Source of the DNA: Daejeonella sp.
GTDB lineage: Bacteria > Bacteroidota > Bacteroidia > Sphingobacteriales > Sphingobacteriaceae
Assembly (NCBI RefSeq): GCF_030695525.1
Contig: NZ_JAUYSS010000020.1
Coordinates: 32,411-96,410 of the forward strand
Direction: 5' to 3'
DNA: 64,000 bases
In this document: positions 26,825-35,700 of the stretch, one piece after another
How positions within the stretch are numbered: position 1 is the first letter of the stretch
How the letters are laid out: every line of letters begins with the position of its first letter
Translations under genes and position numbers: made by a program
The notes under the pieces: generated by a model
What the model saw: the letters and a program-made list of their open reading frames with translations, nothing else
Database searches by the model: none
Told to the model about the DNA's origin: nothing

Positions 26825-27357
26825 GCCAGGTGATCAAATATTAAAACCATTTCCTTACTATGCTTCTCAACATATACCTCTGCATCCACTTCTTCAAAGA
26901 CCAGATACCTTATCTTCCTTCCAATAAGTGGTTCAGCTTTTTCCACCAGACTACTCAGGTAGTTCCGGTCAATATTGTCCCCTATTATCATCAGATCAAT
27001 GATATCCGAATCAAGTCCACGTGCAATCATTCCTTCAAGGTATACACGATGCACATTTCCCAATCGGTCAATTACCTTCTCAATAACTTCTTCTATACCA
27101 ATAAACTTTCTGATAATGCTATTCAGATCCTTGAACAAGGGATGAAGCGTATTTGCCCGATAAAGTTTCTTATTGCCATCTGATTCAGCCAACAATAGCC
27201 CGGCTTGTTCAAAGCGATTAAGCTCCTGCCTGATACCATTAGTACTCTCATTAAACTCAGTCTCAAGGCTTCTTAAATAACCCTGATTATTGATGTTTAA
27301 AAAGAATTTAAGCAATAACTTAATTCTCGTTTTAGAAGTGATAAGGCTTTCGAGCAT
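26821..27357 (-). CDS. Winged-helix regulator with nucleotidyltransferase-like C-terminal part
   Basis: 178 residues. The first ~75 form an ArsR-like winged helix (SKTRIKLLLKFFL, then GIRQELNRFEQAGLLL and KLYRAN). From about 95 the sequence YLEGMIARGLDSDIIDLMIIGDNID resembles the core of MNT-type nucleotidyltransferase folds (G-x-D-S-DIDLMI), although the first metal position is preceded by ARG-L rather than Gly-Ser. The gene overlaps the antiterminator gene by 4 nt, so the pair is co-translated. It is likely an operon regulator, in the place where Bacteroides uses UpxZ. Mechanism unknown. Confidence 0.72.
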   Translation of the reverse strand: MLESLITSKTRIKLLLKFFLNINNQGYLRSLETEFNESTNGIRQELNRFEQAGLLLAESDGNKKLYRANTLHPLFKDLNSIIRKFIGIEEVIEKVIDRLGNVHRVYLEGMIARGLDSDIIDLMIIGDNIDRNYLSSLVEKAEPLIGRKIRYLVFEEVDAEVYVEKHSKEMVLIFDHLA

Positions 27358-27391
27358 GATATTGAGTATAATTAGTACTCATTATATAACT

Positions 27392-27421
27392 CAAAAGTAA
27401 TACATATTTTTAGAATGGCAA
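27392..27421 (-). promoter_or_regulatory. Bacteroidota-type promoter for the regulator/antiterminator operon
   Basis: Reading leftward, TTG (27419-27421) is followed after 19 nt by TACTTTTG (27392-27399). This matches the Bacteroidota sigma-ABfr layout of TTTG - 19-21 nt - TAnnTTTG. The -7 element is 35 nt upstream of the start codon at 27357. It is the best promoter candidate for the polysaccharide locus. Confidence 0.6.
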
Positions 27422-27572
27422 GAAAGATTTGATGAATTGCCATAGTGCGGTGTATTATTTGAATTTAAGAATCTTTTAATGTCAAAGTAATAATTCTTCG
27501 GTCCAATCAGGATTACATCTTGATAATCAATACTTACTACTATACATTTGCTGTTTAGTTGAAACAATTAAC

Positions 27573-28514
27573 CTAATTAGACCTATTCCTCAAATAATCT
27601 GCATAAGCCAGTTTAAGCCCATCCTCCAGAAATGTTGTATGTTTCCAACCCAGATTATGCAATTTAGTTACATCCAATAATTTTCTGGGCGTACCATCCG
27701 GCTTACTGAAATCATATACCAGATCGCCTTTAAACCCAACCACTTCTTTTACTAAATGAGCGAGTTCACCTATTGTCAGATCTTGACCTGTACCTATATT
27801 TATCAGCTCTGTATCGTTATAATTTTGCATCAGAAAAAAACATGCATCAGCCAAATCATCCGCAAATAAAAATTCCCGTCTGGGTGAGCCTGAACCCCAA
27901 ATGCTAACTTCAGCTGCTTTATTCATTTTTGCCTCATGCAATCTCCCAAGCAAAGCAGGCAAAACATGTGAATTCTCAGGATGATAATTATCATTATAGC
28001 CATAAAGATTGGTCGGCATTACAGATATGAAATTACAACCAAACTGATCACGATAAGCTTCACACAACTTAATTCCAGCAATCTTTGCAATTGCATAAGG
28101 TTCATTTGTATATTCCAATAAACCCGTCAAAAGATATTCCTCCTTTAAAGGCTGGGAAGCCAGTTTAGGATAAATACAACTAGAACCAAGGAACAAAAGT
28201 TTCTTTACACCAGTGACATAAGAGTTGTGAATCACATTATTTTGGATAGCAAGATTCTCATATAAAAAATCTGCGCGGTAGGTATTATTGGCAATGATAC
28301 CTCCAACTTTAGCTGCAGCTAAGAATACAAAGTCAGGTTTTTCCTTTTTAAAAAAATCTGTAACTTCTGCTTGATTTCTAAGATCCAGTTCAGAGGAGGA
28401 CCTCACTACCAGGTTAGAAAAACCTTCATTCTCTAGCTTTCTAAAAATTGCTGAACCCACCATTCCTCTGTGCCCAGCTACATATATTTTTGAGATCTTT
28501 TTTAATTCATTCAT
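27573..28514 (-). CDS. fcl: GDP-L-fucose synthase (GDP-4-keto-6-deoxymannose epimerase/reductase)
   Basis: 313 residues. [12 protein letters not shown] (13-24) is the characteristic Fcl NADP motif. [15 protein letters not shown] supplies the catalytic Ser and Cys, and Tyr-xxx-Lys appears in [25 protein letters not shown] is the substrate motif. It converts the Gmd product to GDP-L-fucose. It is separated from the regulator gene by about 215 nt, so it may have its own promoter, but it shares direction and pathway with gmd. Confidence 0.92.
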   Translation of the reverse strand: MNELKKISKIYVAGHRGMVGSAIFRKLENEGFSNLVVRSSSELDLRNQAEVTDFFKKEKPDFVFLAAAKVGGIIANNTYRADFLYENLAIQNNVIHNSYVTGVKKLLFLGSSCIYPKLASQPLKEEYLLTGLLEYTNEPYAIAKIAGIKLCEAYRDQFGCNFISVMPTNLYGYNDNYHPENSHVLPALLGRLHEAKMNKAAEVSIWGSGSPRREFLFADDLADACFFLMQNYNDTELINIGTGQDLTIGELAHLVKEVVGFKGDLVYDFSKPDGTPRKLLDVTKLHNLGWKHTTFLEDGLKLAYADYLRNRSN

Positions 28515-28779
28515 TTTTCTTTCGCTGAGGGATTATTAATATAAAATTTGAGTTGCCAGGTTTATACCTATGCTATCAATAAAACAATCTTTATAATTTA
28601 ACTTATCATCAAATAAAAAAAAATGATTTGTATAAATATTGTAACCACCAAAATATTAGTGATATAGACTAGTTTTCATATCAAATTTTAATATGGGAGC
28701 GAAAATAATAAAAGTAATGGTATTTGGAGAACAAAAGACAGTTATACATACTGGAATAATCATTAAATTATTTAAGGTT

Positions 28780-29544
28780 TTAACTGTATCCCATTAGTTT
28801 ATAAAATAAATAGCCCACGATCTCATGCATAAGAATTGCCCATTGTCCTATTGCACTCTCCGAAGGAAGTAATATAGTCTCAAGATCCAAATTTCTGTCA
28901 CGTGAATAGAAATCAACGGGGTAGGCTATCACACTTATACCTGCCTTTGTAAAACATCCAATTGAACGCGGAATATGGAAGGACGAAGTGACGAGCAAAA
29001 AATCCTTACCTAATTTCAGGCTGTCTATCACTTTTTTTGAAAATCTAGCACTTTCTGTCGTGTTTCTGGATTTTTCTTCCAATATTATTGAGGAATCGGG
29101 CACGCCACAATACAGGAATACTTTCCTAAGCTCACCAGCTTCTGCTATTTTTACTCCTAGAACCGCTCCAGAACCCCCGCTGATGAGAATTCTTTGAATT
29201 TTTCCGGATTTATACAATTGCACTGTATGAAGAACCCGGTCGGCACCTTTACCGAAAAACACCCGGTCAGTAATCCCTTTCCGGTTACTGGCCACCCCGG
29301 TCAAAACAATTGCAGTTTCATATTTTTTTAATCCGCTTAACTGGATAGGCTTATCTTCCCATGCTAAGAATGCTTCATTCACAATAAAACTATTGCTGAA
29401 AAACAATAGCAATATAATTCCAGTTAAAAACACTTTTTTCTTTGCTGATGGCTTTTTACAAAAAAAAACAGAAAAGAAAATTAGAATTACCCATAATAAT
29501 GGTGAAAGCAGAAAATCAAGGGTTTTTGATAGAATAAAAAACAT
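28780..29544 (-). CDS. YdcF/ElyC-family (DUF218) membrane protein
   Basis: 254 residues. Two N-terminal membrane segments (about 7-28 and 35-55) precede a DUF218 domain: AIVLTGVASNRKG, ADRVLHTVQLYKSGKIQRILISGG, NTTESARFSKKV and FLLVTSSFHIPRSIGCF, ending in WAILMHEIVGYLFYK. ElyC/SanA-type proteins are implicated in envelope and peptidoglycan homeostasis. The exact activity is not established. It is monocistronic by position and lies between the capsule locus and the repeat-bearing gap. Confidence 0.83.
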   Translation of the reverse strand: MFFILSKTLDFLLSPLLWVILIFFSVFFCKKPSAKKKVFLTGIILLLFFSNSFIVNEAFLAWEDKPIQLSGLKKYETAIVLTGVASNRKGITDRVFFGKGADRVLHTVQLYKSGKIQRILISGGSGAVLGVKIAEAGELRKVFLYCGVPDSSIILEEKSRNTTESARFSKKVIDSLKLGKDFLLVTSSFHIPRSIGCFTKAGISVIAYPVDFYSRDRNLDLETILLPSESAIGQWAILMHEIVGYLFYKLMGYS

Positions 29545-30520
29545 ATTAAATGAATTATGTGTGTATCGTTTAAGGCTGATTTAAGCAGAACAAATAACTG
29601 CAATTATTTTAAACTTCAGTTCACTATCACTAACTTTTGTATGTTATCAGGCCTCTTTTTATTATAAAAATCAATAAATATTTGAAATATCTTTGGTTAC
29701 AAAATCGTGATACCTTTTGTATCTAAAAAGACAATATTTTATCTTGATTGCAAAGGGTTCAGAGAATGCAATTCAATATGAGGAATTTTATTCTACTCAT
29801 TACCAAGTTTTCCAATTGGTCTTAATCAAGGCCAAATATTGCTTTACAAAAGTAAATATGAAATCAGAATAGGCCTTCTATCCAAAATATTGAACTGAAC
29901 TTACTCCATCAACAATCATTTCTGCTAATTGAATATTTTCTGAAGAAAAGCTGCAGATTGGATCTTTGCAATATCTTTAATCCCTCTCCGCTCAGGGCGG
30001 AGGGCCAAGATGATCCTTGAATCAACGGCTCAGTAATAAGGGTGAGTCTCTAAAAATGCTGAAACCATTCCATTAATATTATACATTAGGATCTTAATTG
30101 TAGTACGTAAGAAACGGCAAATAAATCCTTCTTCAGCAAAATTTCATACTCCTAGTGATGAGATTCTTCGTCGCCTCCCATTTTCTACAAAATCAGAAAC
30201 TAATCCGCTCCTCTGAATGACAACCATCACAAACGAGCTCAATAGTCCATCGACAAATCCTCCCAATTTGCTCATTTTCAAATTCTCCCGGCGCCTACTG
30301 AAACATGCCTTGCAGAACATTGAACACCAGATTTATGCCTTATAATTATTAGTCTAATGGAGCTTAACCCGTCAATTTCCTTCATACATCCGTCAAATGC
30401 GATCTATCCCCGTCAGCACTCCTTAAATGTAAAGATCTACTATATTTTTATCGAAAGAGGGCAGGAAAATAGCGCTATCCTTCTGGCCGGTAATTAGTAT
30501 TCATCTTAAAAATCAGGAAA
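29545..30520. repeat. Gap with a dispersed repeat block (29961-30240)
   Basis: No gene is visible in 976 bp. The core (about 29961-30240) closely matches 53589-53850. Both contain TTTGCAATATCTTTAA/TGCAATATCTTTAAACC, an inverted CCCTCTCC-type hairpin, ATCAACGGCTCAGTAATAAG, CGGCAAATAAATCC and GATGAGATTCTTCGTCGCC, in that order. The copy here lacks the CCCGATTGCTATCGGG palindrome found in the other copy. Confidence 0.7.
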
Positions 30521-30745
30521 ATGAAACGATTAAAAATTGGCTTCAGTAGAAGTCTCGGTAGGAATTTTTATGCGCCGTCAAGAATGGTGCTTAAAGCTAA
30601 ACTTGGCATAGCCATAGTGATTATAATACTATTTAGCAGTTGTACAAAAGACGATCTTCCATGCCCGGATAAAAGAGTGAAAGAAAAGTTAAAAGAGTGT
30701 CGCGGCTGCAGTGGAAGCTGGGATCTAACTGATACTGTCCCATAG
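30521..30745 (+). CDS. Small putative lipoprotein with Cys-rich tail
   Basis: 74 residues from an ATG preceded by AGGAAA. An internal ATG at 30587 would give 52 residues with a cleaner signal sequence (MVLKAKLG, then IAIVIIILFSSC). The lipobox-like FSSC is followed by TKDDLPCPDKR and ECRGCSGSW, giving three further cysteines. It probably encodes a tiny outer-membrane or periplasmic lipoprotein. Function unknown. The stop codon is 2 nt before a perfect 20-bp hairpin, which supports it as a real transcription unit. Confidence 0.5.
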   Translation: MKRLKIGFSRSLGRNFYAPSRMVLKAKLGIAIVIIILFSSCTKDDLPCPDKRVKEKLKECRGCSGSWDLTDTVP

Positions 30746-30747
30746 TT

Positions 30748-30800
30748 AACAAACGGAATTGATAAGAGGGTTCGAGGCCTTCTTATCAATTCCGTTTGTT
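30748..30800 (+). terminator. Perfect 20-bp inverted repeat, probable terminator
   Basis: Left arm 30748-30767 (AACAAACGGAATTGATAAGA) and right arm 30781-30800 are exact reverse complements with a 13-nt loop. It directly follows the small lipoprotein gene. The downstream run GTATATTTTA is a weak U-tract. Unusually long for a simple terminator, so a structural-RNA or repeat role is possible. Confidence 0.65.
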
Positions 30801-30937
30801 GTATATTTTAGATAACCCATCCCAAACTGCTGAGATTTTAGGTTTAGCATTCTCCATCAGACTTTATCGAAGGAAAAATACAATGTCACCACTTGTTTGA
30901 AATGAATAAAGGAAATTAGCTGACATTCTTTTTTGCC

Positions 30938-31240
30938 ATGAGAAGATCAGAGCTTACTTCTTTTGAATCAACAATCCTGGAACAACTTAAAGAAAGCTGC
31001 AGTATTTTGAAACAAATGCGGGATGAACAGCTTGCATGGTACGCCCGAGTTGAAGAGCAAAAAGATCAACTCTTAGACCGCTATGATATAATGCAGAAGT
31101 ACCACATCAGTGATTCGACCATTTATCGGCTGAAGAAAGATGGCTGTATACACCCCATTTATATTCGGCGAAAGGAATTTTATAGTCTAAATGAAATTCA
31201 GCTTCTGCTAAGTCAAAATAAGCTTAAGCGAAATTTTTAA
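30938..31240 (+). CDS. Helix-turn-helix (excisionase/DUF3853-like) small DNA-binding protein
   Basis: 100 residues. An N-terminal coiled part (about 5-45) is followed by LLDRYDIMQKYHISDSTIYR (about 46-65) and a short wing, YIRRKEFYSLNEIQLLL. This matches the MerR/excisionase-like HTH_17 small proteins common in Bacteroidota mobile and accessory DNA. Two relatives are at 44634-44849 and 45131-45418 with the same pattern of helix, then K-DG/EG, then (K)YYYR. The target is unknown. Confidence 0.72.
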   Translation: MRRSELTSFESTILEQLKESCSILKQMRDEQLAWYARVEEQKDQLLDRYDIMQKYHISDSTIYRLKKDGCIHPIYIRRKEFYSLNEIQLLLSQNKLKRNF

Positions 31241-31353
31241 TGTTTGCTGAAATAGCAATCCGGAATTTAAGCCTACCATTCCCTCATTCTCTTTTCTATT
31301 TTAATAAAGGATGTTTAATATGAGAAAAATATAAACGATCAAAAAATATAGCC

Positions 31354-31563
31354 ATGATAAAAGAAGAAGCTACACGCCGTCTGAATAACTTTCTATCCTC
31401 CTATACTCTCCAGGAAAGTACAGAAATGCTAAGCCAGGTATACAACCATATTGAAGGCATACATTTTAGTGCTATTGACAACGGTAAAAAAGACCAAGTG
31501 TTGGATTTTTTAGAAGCACTTGAAGAGTTGCTTCCGACCATATATGAACATCATAAAAAGTGA
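31354..31563 (+). CDS. Small helical protein, paralogue of the one at 32258
   Basis: 69 residues, all predicted helical by composition: SSYTLQESTEMLSQVY, then KKDQVLDFLEALEELLPTIY. The spacing and the words YTL-E...E-L, KK..LD..EALEE.LP..YE are shared with the 109-residue protein at 32258-32587, so the two are paralogues flanking an XRE gene and the structured element. No known family is recognised. Confidence 0.6.
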   Translation: MIKEEATRRLNNFLSSYTLQESTEMLSQVYNHIEGIHFSAIDNGKKDQVLDFLEALEELLPTIYEHHKK

Positions 31564-31668
31564 GCTAGACAATAGCCTAAGTATAATTGAAAGCTCACAC
31601 CGAAGCTAAACTTTACGATAGTTGTATATGGTGTATTACTGTTTATAGAAATGAGAAAATTAGAGTGA

Positions 31669-31893
31669 TCAAAAATCGAATAACTCTTTAACATCTATAC
31701 CTAAAGCTTTAGCATAAGCATTCACATGACTAATACTTGTATTCACTGATCCTAATTCTGTACGAGCAATCTGGCTTTGTGAAATATTAGATTTTAGTGC
31801 CAATTCTTCTTGAGACAATCCTCTTCCCTCCCGGACTTTTTTAAGTTGCTTTCCGAACTTACCTATAAATTCCTGATCTTTTAAATATCCCAC
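31669..31893 (-). CDS. XRE-family HTH transcriptional regulator
   Basis: About 74 residues from a GTG at 31891-31893. A longer frame reaches 31935 but its TTG start lies inside an 18-bp palindrome likely to be the operator, so the shorter start is preferred. The HTH is FGKQLKKVREGRGLSQEELA, then LKSNISQSQIARTELGSVN and LAKALGIDV-type C-term (YAKALGIDVKELFDF). Such proteins repress their own promoter and control adjacent genes. The next gene to the right (32258) is divergent. Confidence 0.8.
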   Translation of the reverse strand: MGYLKDQEFIGKFGKQLKKVREGRGLSQEELALKSNISQSQIARTELGSVNTSISHVNAYAKALGIDVKELFDF

Positions 31894-31927
31894 AGGAACA
31901 AATAGACATTTAGTATATTTAATAATT

Positions 31928-31959
31928 AATAGCAAATTTGCTATTAAACAAATTTGTTT
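31928..31959. promoter_or_regulatory. Twin CAAATTTG-centred palindromes, probable XRE operator
   Basis: AATAGCAAATTTGCTATT (31928-31945) and AAACAAATTTGTTT (31946-31959) are both perfect palindromes, abut each other, and share the core CAAATTTG. They lie immediately upstream of the XRE gene, as expected for autoregulatory dimer sites. Confidence 0.6.
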
Positions 31960-32069
31960 TTATATTCGTTTAATGATATGATTTAAGAATACTATTATTG
32001 CAGTACTTCTAAAATAATTGAGAGACTGCTCATAAGCCTCGCCGCTAAATCTGACAATTTATTCCCAGC

Positions 32070-32223
32070 GAGAGTAAGTGATGCACCCCGTAACCCTATA
32101 TAGTAGGGCCGGGGCTCGCTTATGTCTATAGTTGGGATCCATTCTGAAACGGATGGGGGCTTGTCAGAGCCTTGCGACATAGATAGGTGGGTCCCGGCCG
32201 TACTAATTATAGGTGGAACTCTC
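32070..32223. ncRNA. Candidate structured RNA or structured mobile element
   Basis: Complementary arms nest across 154 nt. GAGAGT 32070-32075 pairs with 32218-32223. CCTATA 32095-32100 pairs with 32208-32213, TAGTA 32101-32105 with 32201-32205, and GGCCGGGGC 32107-32115 with 32191-32199 (one G-U). TATGTC 32121-32126 pairs with 32176-32181. Two hairpins sit inside: CCATTC/GGATGG at 32139-32156 and GGCT/AGCC at 32158-32171. A competing hairpin 32076-32121 (CCCTA/TAGGG and CCCCG/CGGGG) could form instead. An 80-codon minus-strand frame across it has no recognisable features. The family and the transcribed strand are unknown. It is flanked by 11-bp direct repeats CTAAAATAATT (32009-32019, 32243-32253). 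Confidence 0.5.
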
Positions 32224-32257
32224 CCTCTAAGGCTCATAGAACCTAAAATAATTATCT

Positions 32258-32587
32258 ATGAGTAAACCAATTCGCAGTTCCTCTGCCACTAAAACAGCTC
32301 CCCAGAAGGTGGCTCATTTCTGCCATAACTACACCCTGAAAGAGACTGATGAACTCCTTTGCTGTATGTTGGCAGTTCTAATTGGCGAGAACTATTCCAC
32401 TCTAAGTAATTTGGCCAAAAAACGTCTGCTCGATTATTTCGAAGCTTTGGAAGAAGTGCTGCCCGCACTTTATGAATTGCAGGAAAAGTTGAAGCATGTT
32501 CAGAACCAGGACGGCAAGGAGGATACCTACCAGGACCAGGTGTCAACTAATGATCTCTTCGCTTCATTTAAGAGGCACCCGGAGTGA
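32258..32587 (+). CDS. Small helical protein, paralogue of the one at 31354
   Basis: 109 residues. The centre reads FCHNYTLKETDELLCCML, then KKRLLDYFEALEEVLPALY, collinear with the 69-residue protein at 31354-31563. It differs by a basic N-terminal extension (about 18 residues) and an acidic C-terminal tail of about 25 residues. The ATG lies within CTATGAG, which can pair with CTCATAG at 32233-32239, so translation may be controlled by a local hairpin. No function can be assigned. Confidence 0.55.
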   Translation: MSKPIRSSSATKTAPQKVAHFCHNYTLKETDELLCCMLAVLIGENYSTLSNLAKKRLLDYFEALEEVLPALYELQEKLKHVQNQDGKEDTYQDQVSTNDLFASFKRHPE

Positions 32588-32675
32588 TTGGGTCCCGGCC
32601 TTCGCCGGGATCGCCGCAATGACAACAATAGTCTTGGCGATCCCGGCTGTCATCCCGGCGCATGCCGGAAAACAA
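32588..32675. repeat. CCCGGC/GCCGGG hairpin repeats
   Basis: The stretch after the stop has TCCCGGCCTTCGCCGGGA (a hairpin with a 4-nt loop) followed by AATGACAAC, then GGCGATCCCGGC and CCGGCGCATGCCGG. This resembles the dispersed hairpin repeats found later in the window, though it is not an exact copy. Confidence 0.5.
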
Positions 32676-32699
32676 CTAACCAGTTAATTAAATGAAACC

Positions 32700-32763
32700 T
32701 GCATGAGCTTACCGCTCACACAAGGAAAAGAATATAAGCTCATGCAATCCCGCAAGTGCGGGA
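32700..32763 (+). promoter_or_regulatory. Two-hairpin leader upstream of the SusC gene
   Basis: TGCATGAGCTTA (32700-32711) is exactly complementary to 32735-32746. TCCCGCA (32748-32754) pairs with TGCGGGA (32757-32763). The second hairpin ends 23 nt before the SusC start codon. No U-run follows, so a leader or attenuator-like control is more likely than termination. No riboswitch family is recognised. Confidence 0.4.
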
Positions 32764-32786
32764 CATAAAAAGCAATTTAAATACTA

Positions 32787-35700
32787 ATGAAAAAAACGAT
32801 ACTAACTATCGTACTGGCCACGCTTTGGTCTGTATTGAACAGTTTTGCCCAGGAAATTCCTGCTGCAAAACCTGTAATTATAATTTCCGGAAAAATAACG
32901 AATGAAAAAGGAGATAGGCTACAGGGAGCATCCATCAGAGTAAAAGACAGTAAAATTGCCGGAATAAGCGATGCAAATGGCCATTTCAGACTCAGCCAAG
33001 TACCTCCAAACGCGATACTCCTGATAAGCTTTATAGGTTACCTGCCACAGGAAATTCCGGTAGCCGGTAAAGGAAATGAAATCAATGTCACTCTGCTACC
33101 GGATGCAGCGCAACTGGAAGAAGTGATCGTGAGCACCGGATATCAGGAGATTCCGCTGGAACGGGCAACAGGATCTTTTGCAAGCATCAGCAAAGAATTG
33201 TTTAACCGTCAGGTTTCGACTGATGTGGTCAGCCGGCTGAAAGGAATTACTCCTTCATTGCTGTTTGATGAAAGAAGCGGATCTACCAAACTGAGCATCA
33301 GGGGTAGAAGTACCATCTTTGCGAATGACCAGCCACTGATTGTACTGGACAACTTTCCGTATGAAGGCGATATCAATAACATTAATCCGAATGATATTGA
33401 AAATATCAGCATTTTAAGGGATGCTGCTGCTGCCTCTATCTGGGGTGCAAGAGCCGGTAATGGTGTTATAGTGATCAATACGAAAAAAGGAAGCCTCAGC
33501 CAGCCCTTAACAACAGAATTTCATTCCAACCTTACCCGGATGCAGCAGCCTGACCAGTTCTATCAGCCACGAATTACTACCTCCGATTTTATTAATACAG
33601 AGATTCTCATGTTTCAGCGGGGGTTTTATAACGCTGATTTGAATAATTCCACTACTCGCCCGCCAATATCTGAAGTTGTAGACCTACTGGATCGTAACAA
33701 AAAGGGACTTATAAGCAATTCAGATATGGAAAGCAGGATAAATGTACTCAGAGGGTATGATCTGCGGAACGATCTTGCTGAGTTGATGTATCGCAAAGGC
33801 ACCAACATTCAGAGCGCACTCAGTTTGAAGGGAGGGGCTGAGGATCATACTTATTATTACTCGGCAGGTTTCGATAATAATTTATCTAATGCAATTGCTA
33901 ATGATTTTTCACGTCTGACTTTGAATACCAGCCAGATCTTTCGGCCGGTAAAAGGCTTGCAGCTTAACGCCTCATTAAACTTTAGCCAGACTAATTATAA
34001 TAAAAATAACACGCTACAGGAACTCGTAACCGGAGGCCCATCGGGCAGGGTTCTATATCCTTATACCCGTCTGATTGATGAAAATGGAAATCCGCTGAGC
34101 ATTACCAAAGATTACCGTAATTCCTACAAGGAGGAAGCTTTCGGGCAAGGTTACCTGGACTGGCAATTTCGCCCATTGGAGGAATTGGAATTGCCTGGCC
34201 AGCGAGTGCAGAGTAATGATATCAGGTTCTTAACCGGGCTCAGATATCAACTCGGGAAATTATTTAGTACAGATATCAAGTATCAATATCAGCGTCAATG
34301 GGAAAATGGCAATTCCCTGAATAGCATCGATTCTTACTATACCCGGAACCTGATTAACCGGTATACCAGTAAAAGTGGTAATGACATAATCAGGAATATT
34401 CCTGTCGGAGGCATACTCGATCTTAGCCGATCAAATCTTGATAGCCATAATGGACGGGCGCAACTAAATTACAATCATAATTTCAAACAACATTCTATCA
34501 ATGCATTGGCTGGAATAGAAATAAGGGAGATTGAGACTGCATCTAACAGTAATCGGGTATTTGGTTATGATCCGAATCTGGGATCTTCTGTTGCGATAAA
34601 TCCTACCACTTCATTTCCACTTTCCCCTAATGGCAACGGATTGATTTTAGCTGATCCCTCTATCTCTGAGACACTTAATCGGTTTAGGTCGTATTTTACT
34701 AATGTTGCATATACCTTAAATAACAAATACATCTTTTCAGCAAGTGGCAGAATCGATCAGTCAAACCATTTTGGGGTCAGCAGCAATCAAAGAGCCGTAC
34801 CATTATGGTCAGCCGGCCTAAAATGGGATCTGGCATCTGAGGAATTTTACAAACTTGATTTTCTGCCAACTCTAAGGTTAAAAGTTACTTATGGTTATAA
34901 TGGAAATATTGATAAAACAGTGACAGCCTTAACCACAGCAAATTTTACCCGAAACAGCCAAAATGGCTTGCCTGCAGCAAATATTAATAACCCACCTAAT
35001 CCGAACCTGAGATGGGAAAAAACCGGCATATTGAATTTAGGTATTGAATTTGGCAGTAAAAATGGAAGGCTAAACGGAAATTTAGAGTACTATAGCAAAA
35101 AAGGAATAGATCTGATAGGTCAAAACCCGCTTGATCCAACTTCCGGTCAAACATCGTTCCGGGGTAATGTAGCCAATATGAAAAGCAGCGGGATAGATCT
35201 TGAGTTGCGTAGTTTAAATAGCGATGGAAAGCTCAGATGGGAAAGCAACATGCTATTCAGTTATGCTACTGATGTGGTTACAAGCTATGCCATCAGTCCG
35301 GTTTTTGCCTCATATATGGCTGATGCCAGTCTCACAGGAAGTCAGTCTTCCTTCTCTCCTACCCCCGGCAAGCCTCTATTTGGAATTTATAGTAAACAGT
35401 GGGCAGGATTAGATCCTAACACAGGAAATCCGATGGGATATGTCCAGGGAGTTCCAAGTACGAATTATTCATTATTGAACTCCTCGTCCGGACAAACCGT
35501 CGATAGCCTTGTATTTCACGGAAGAGCTTTGCCACCTGTTTTTGGTGCCTTAAGAAATTCATTTAGTTTAAAAGGATTTACCATCTCGGCAAATATCACC
35601 TACCGCTTTGGCTATTATTTTAAAAGGCGTTCAATTGAATACAGCACCTTATTTTCTACCGGTCGAAGCCATAGCGATTATGCTTTACGCTGGCAAAAAG

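Noticed and set aside
30768..30780. tRNA T-loop-like GGTTCGAGGCC
   Set aside because: It is the loop of a perfect hairpin with no acceptor, D or anticodon arms.
31995..32237. 80-codon minus-strand frame across the structured element
   Set aside because: Sequence pattern is explained by nested base pairing. The translation has no recognisable domain and no start signal.
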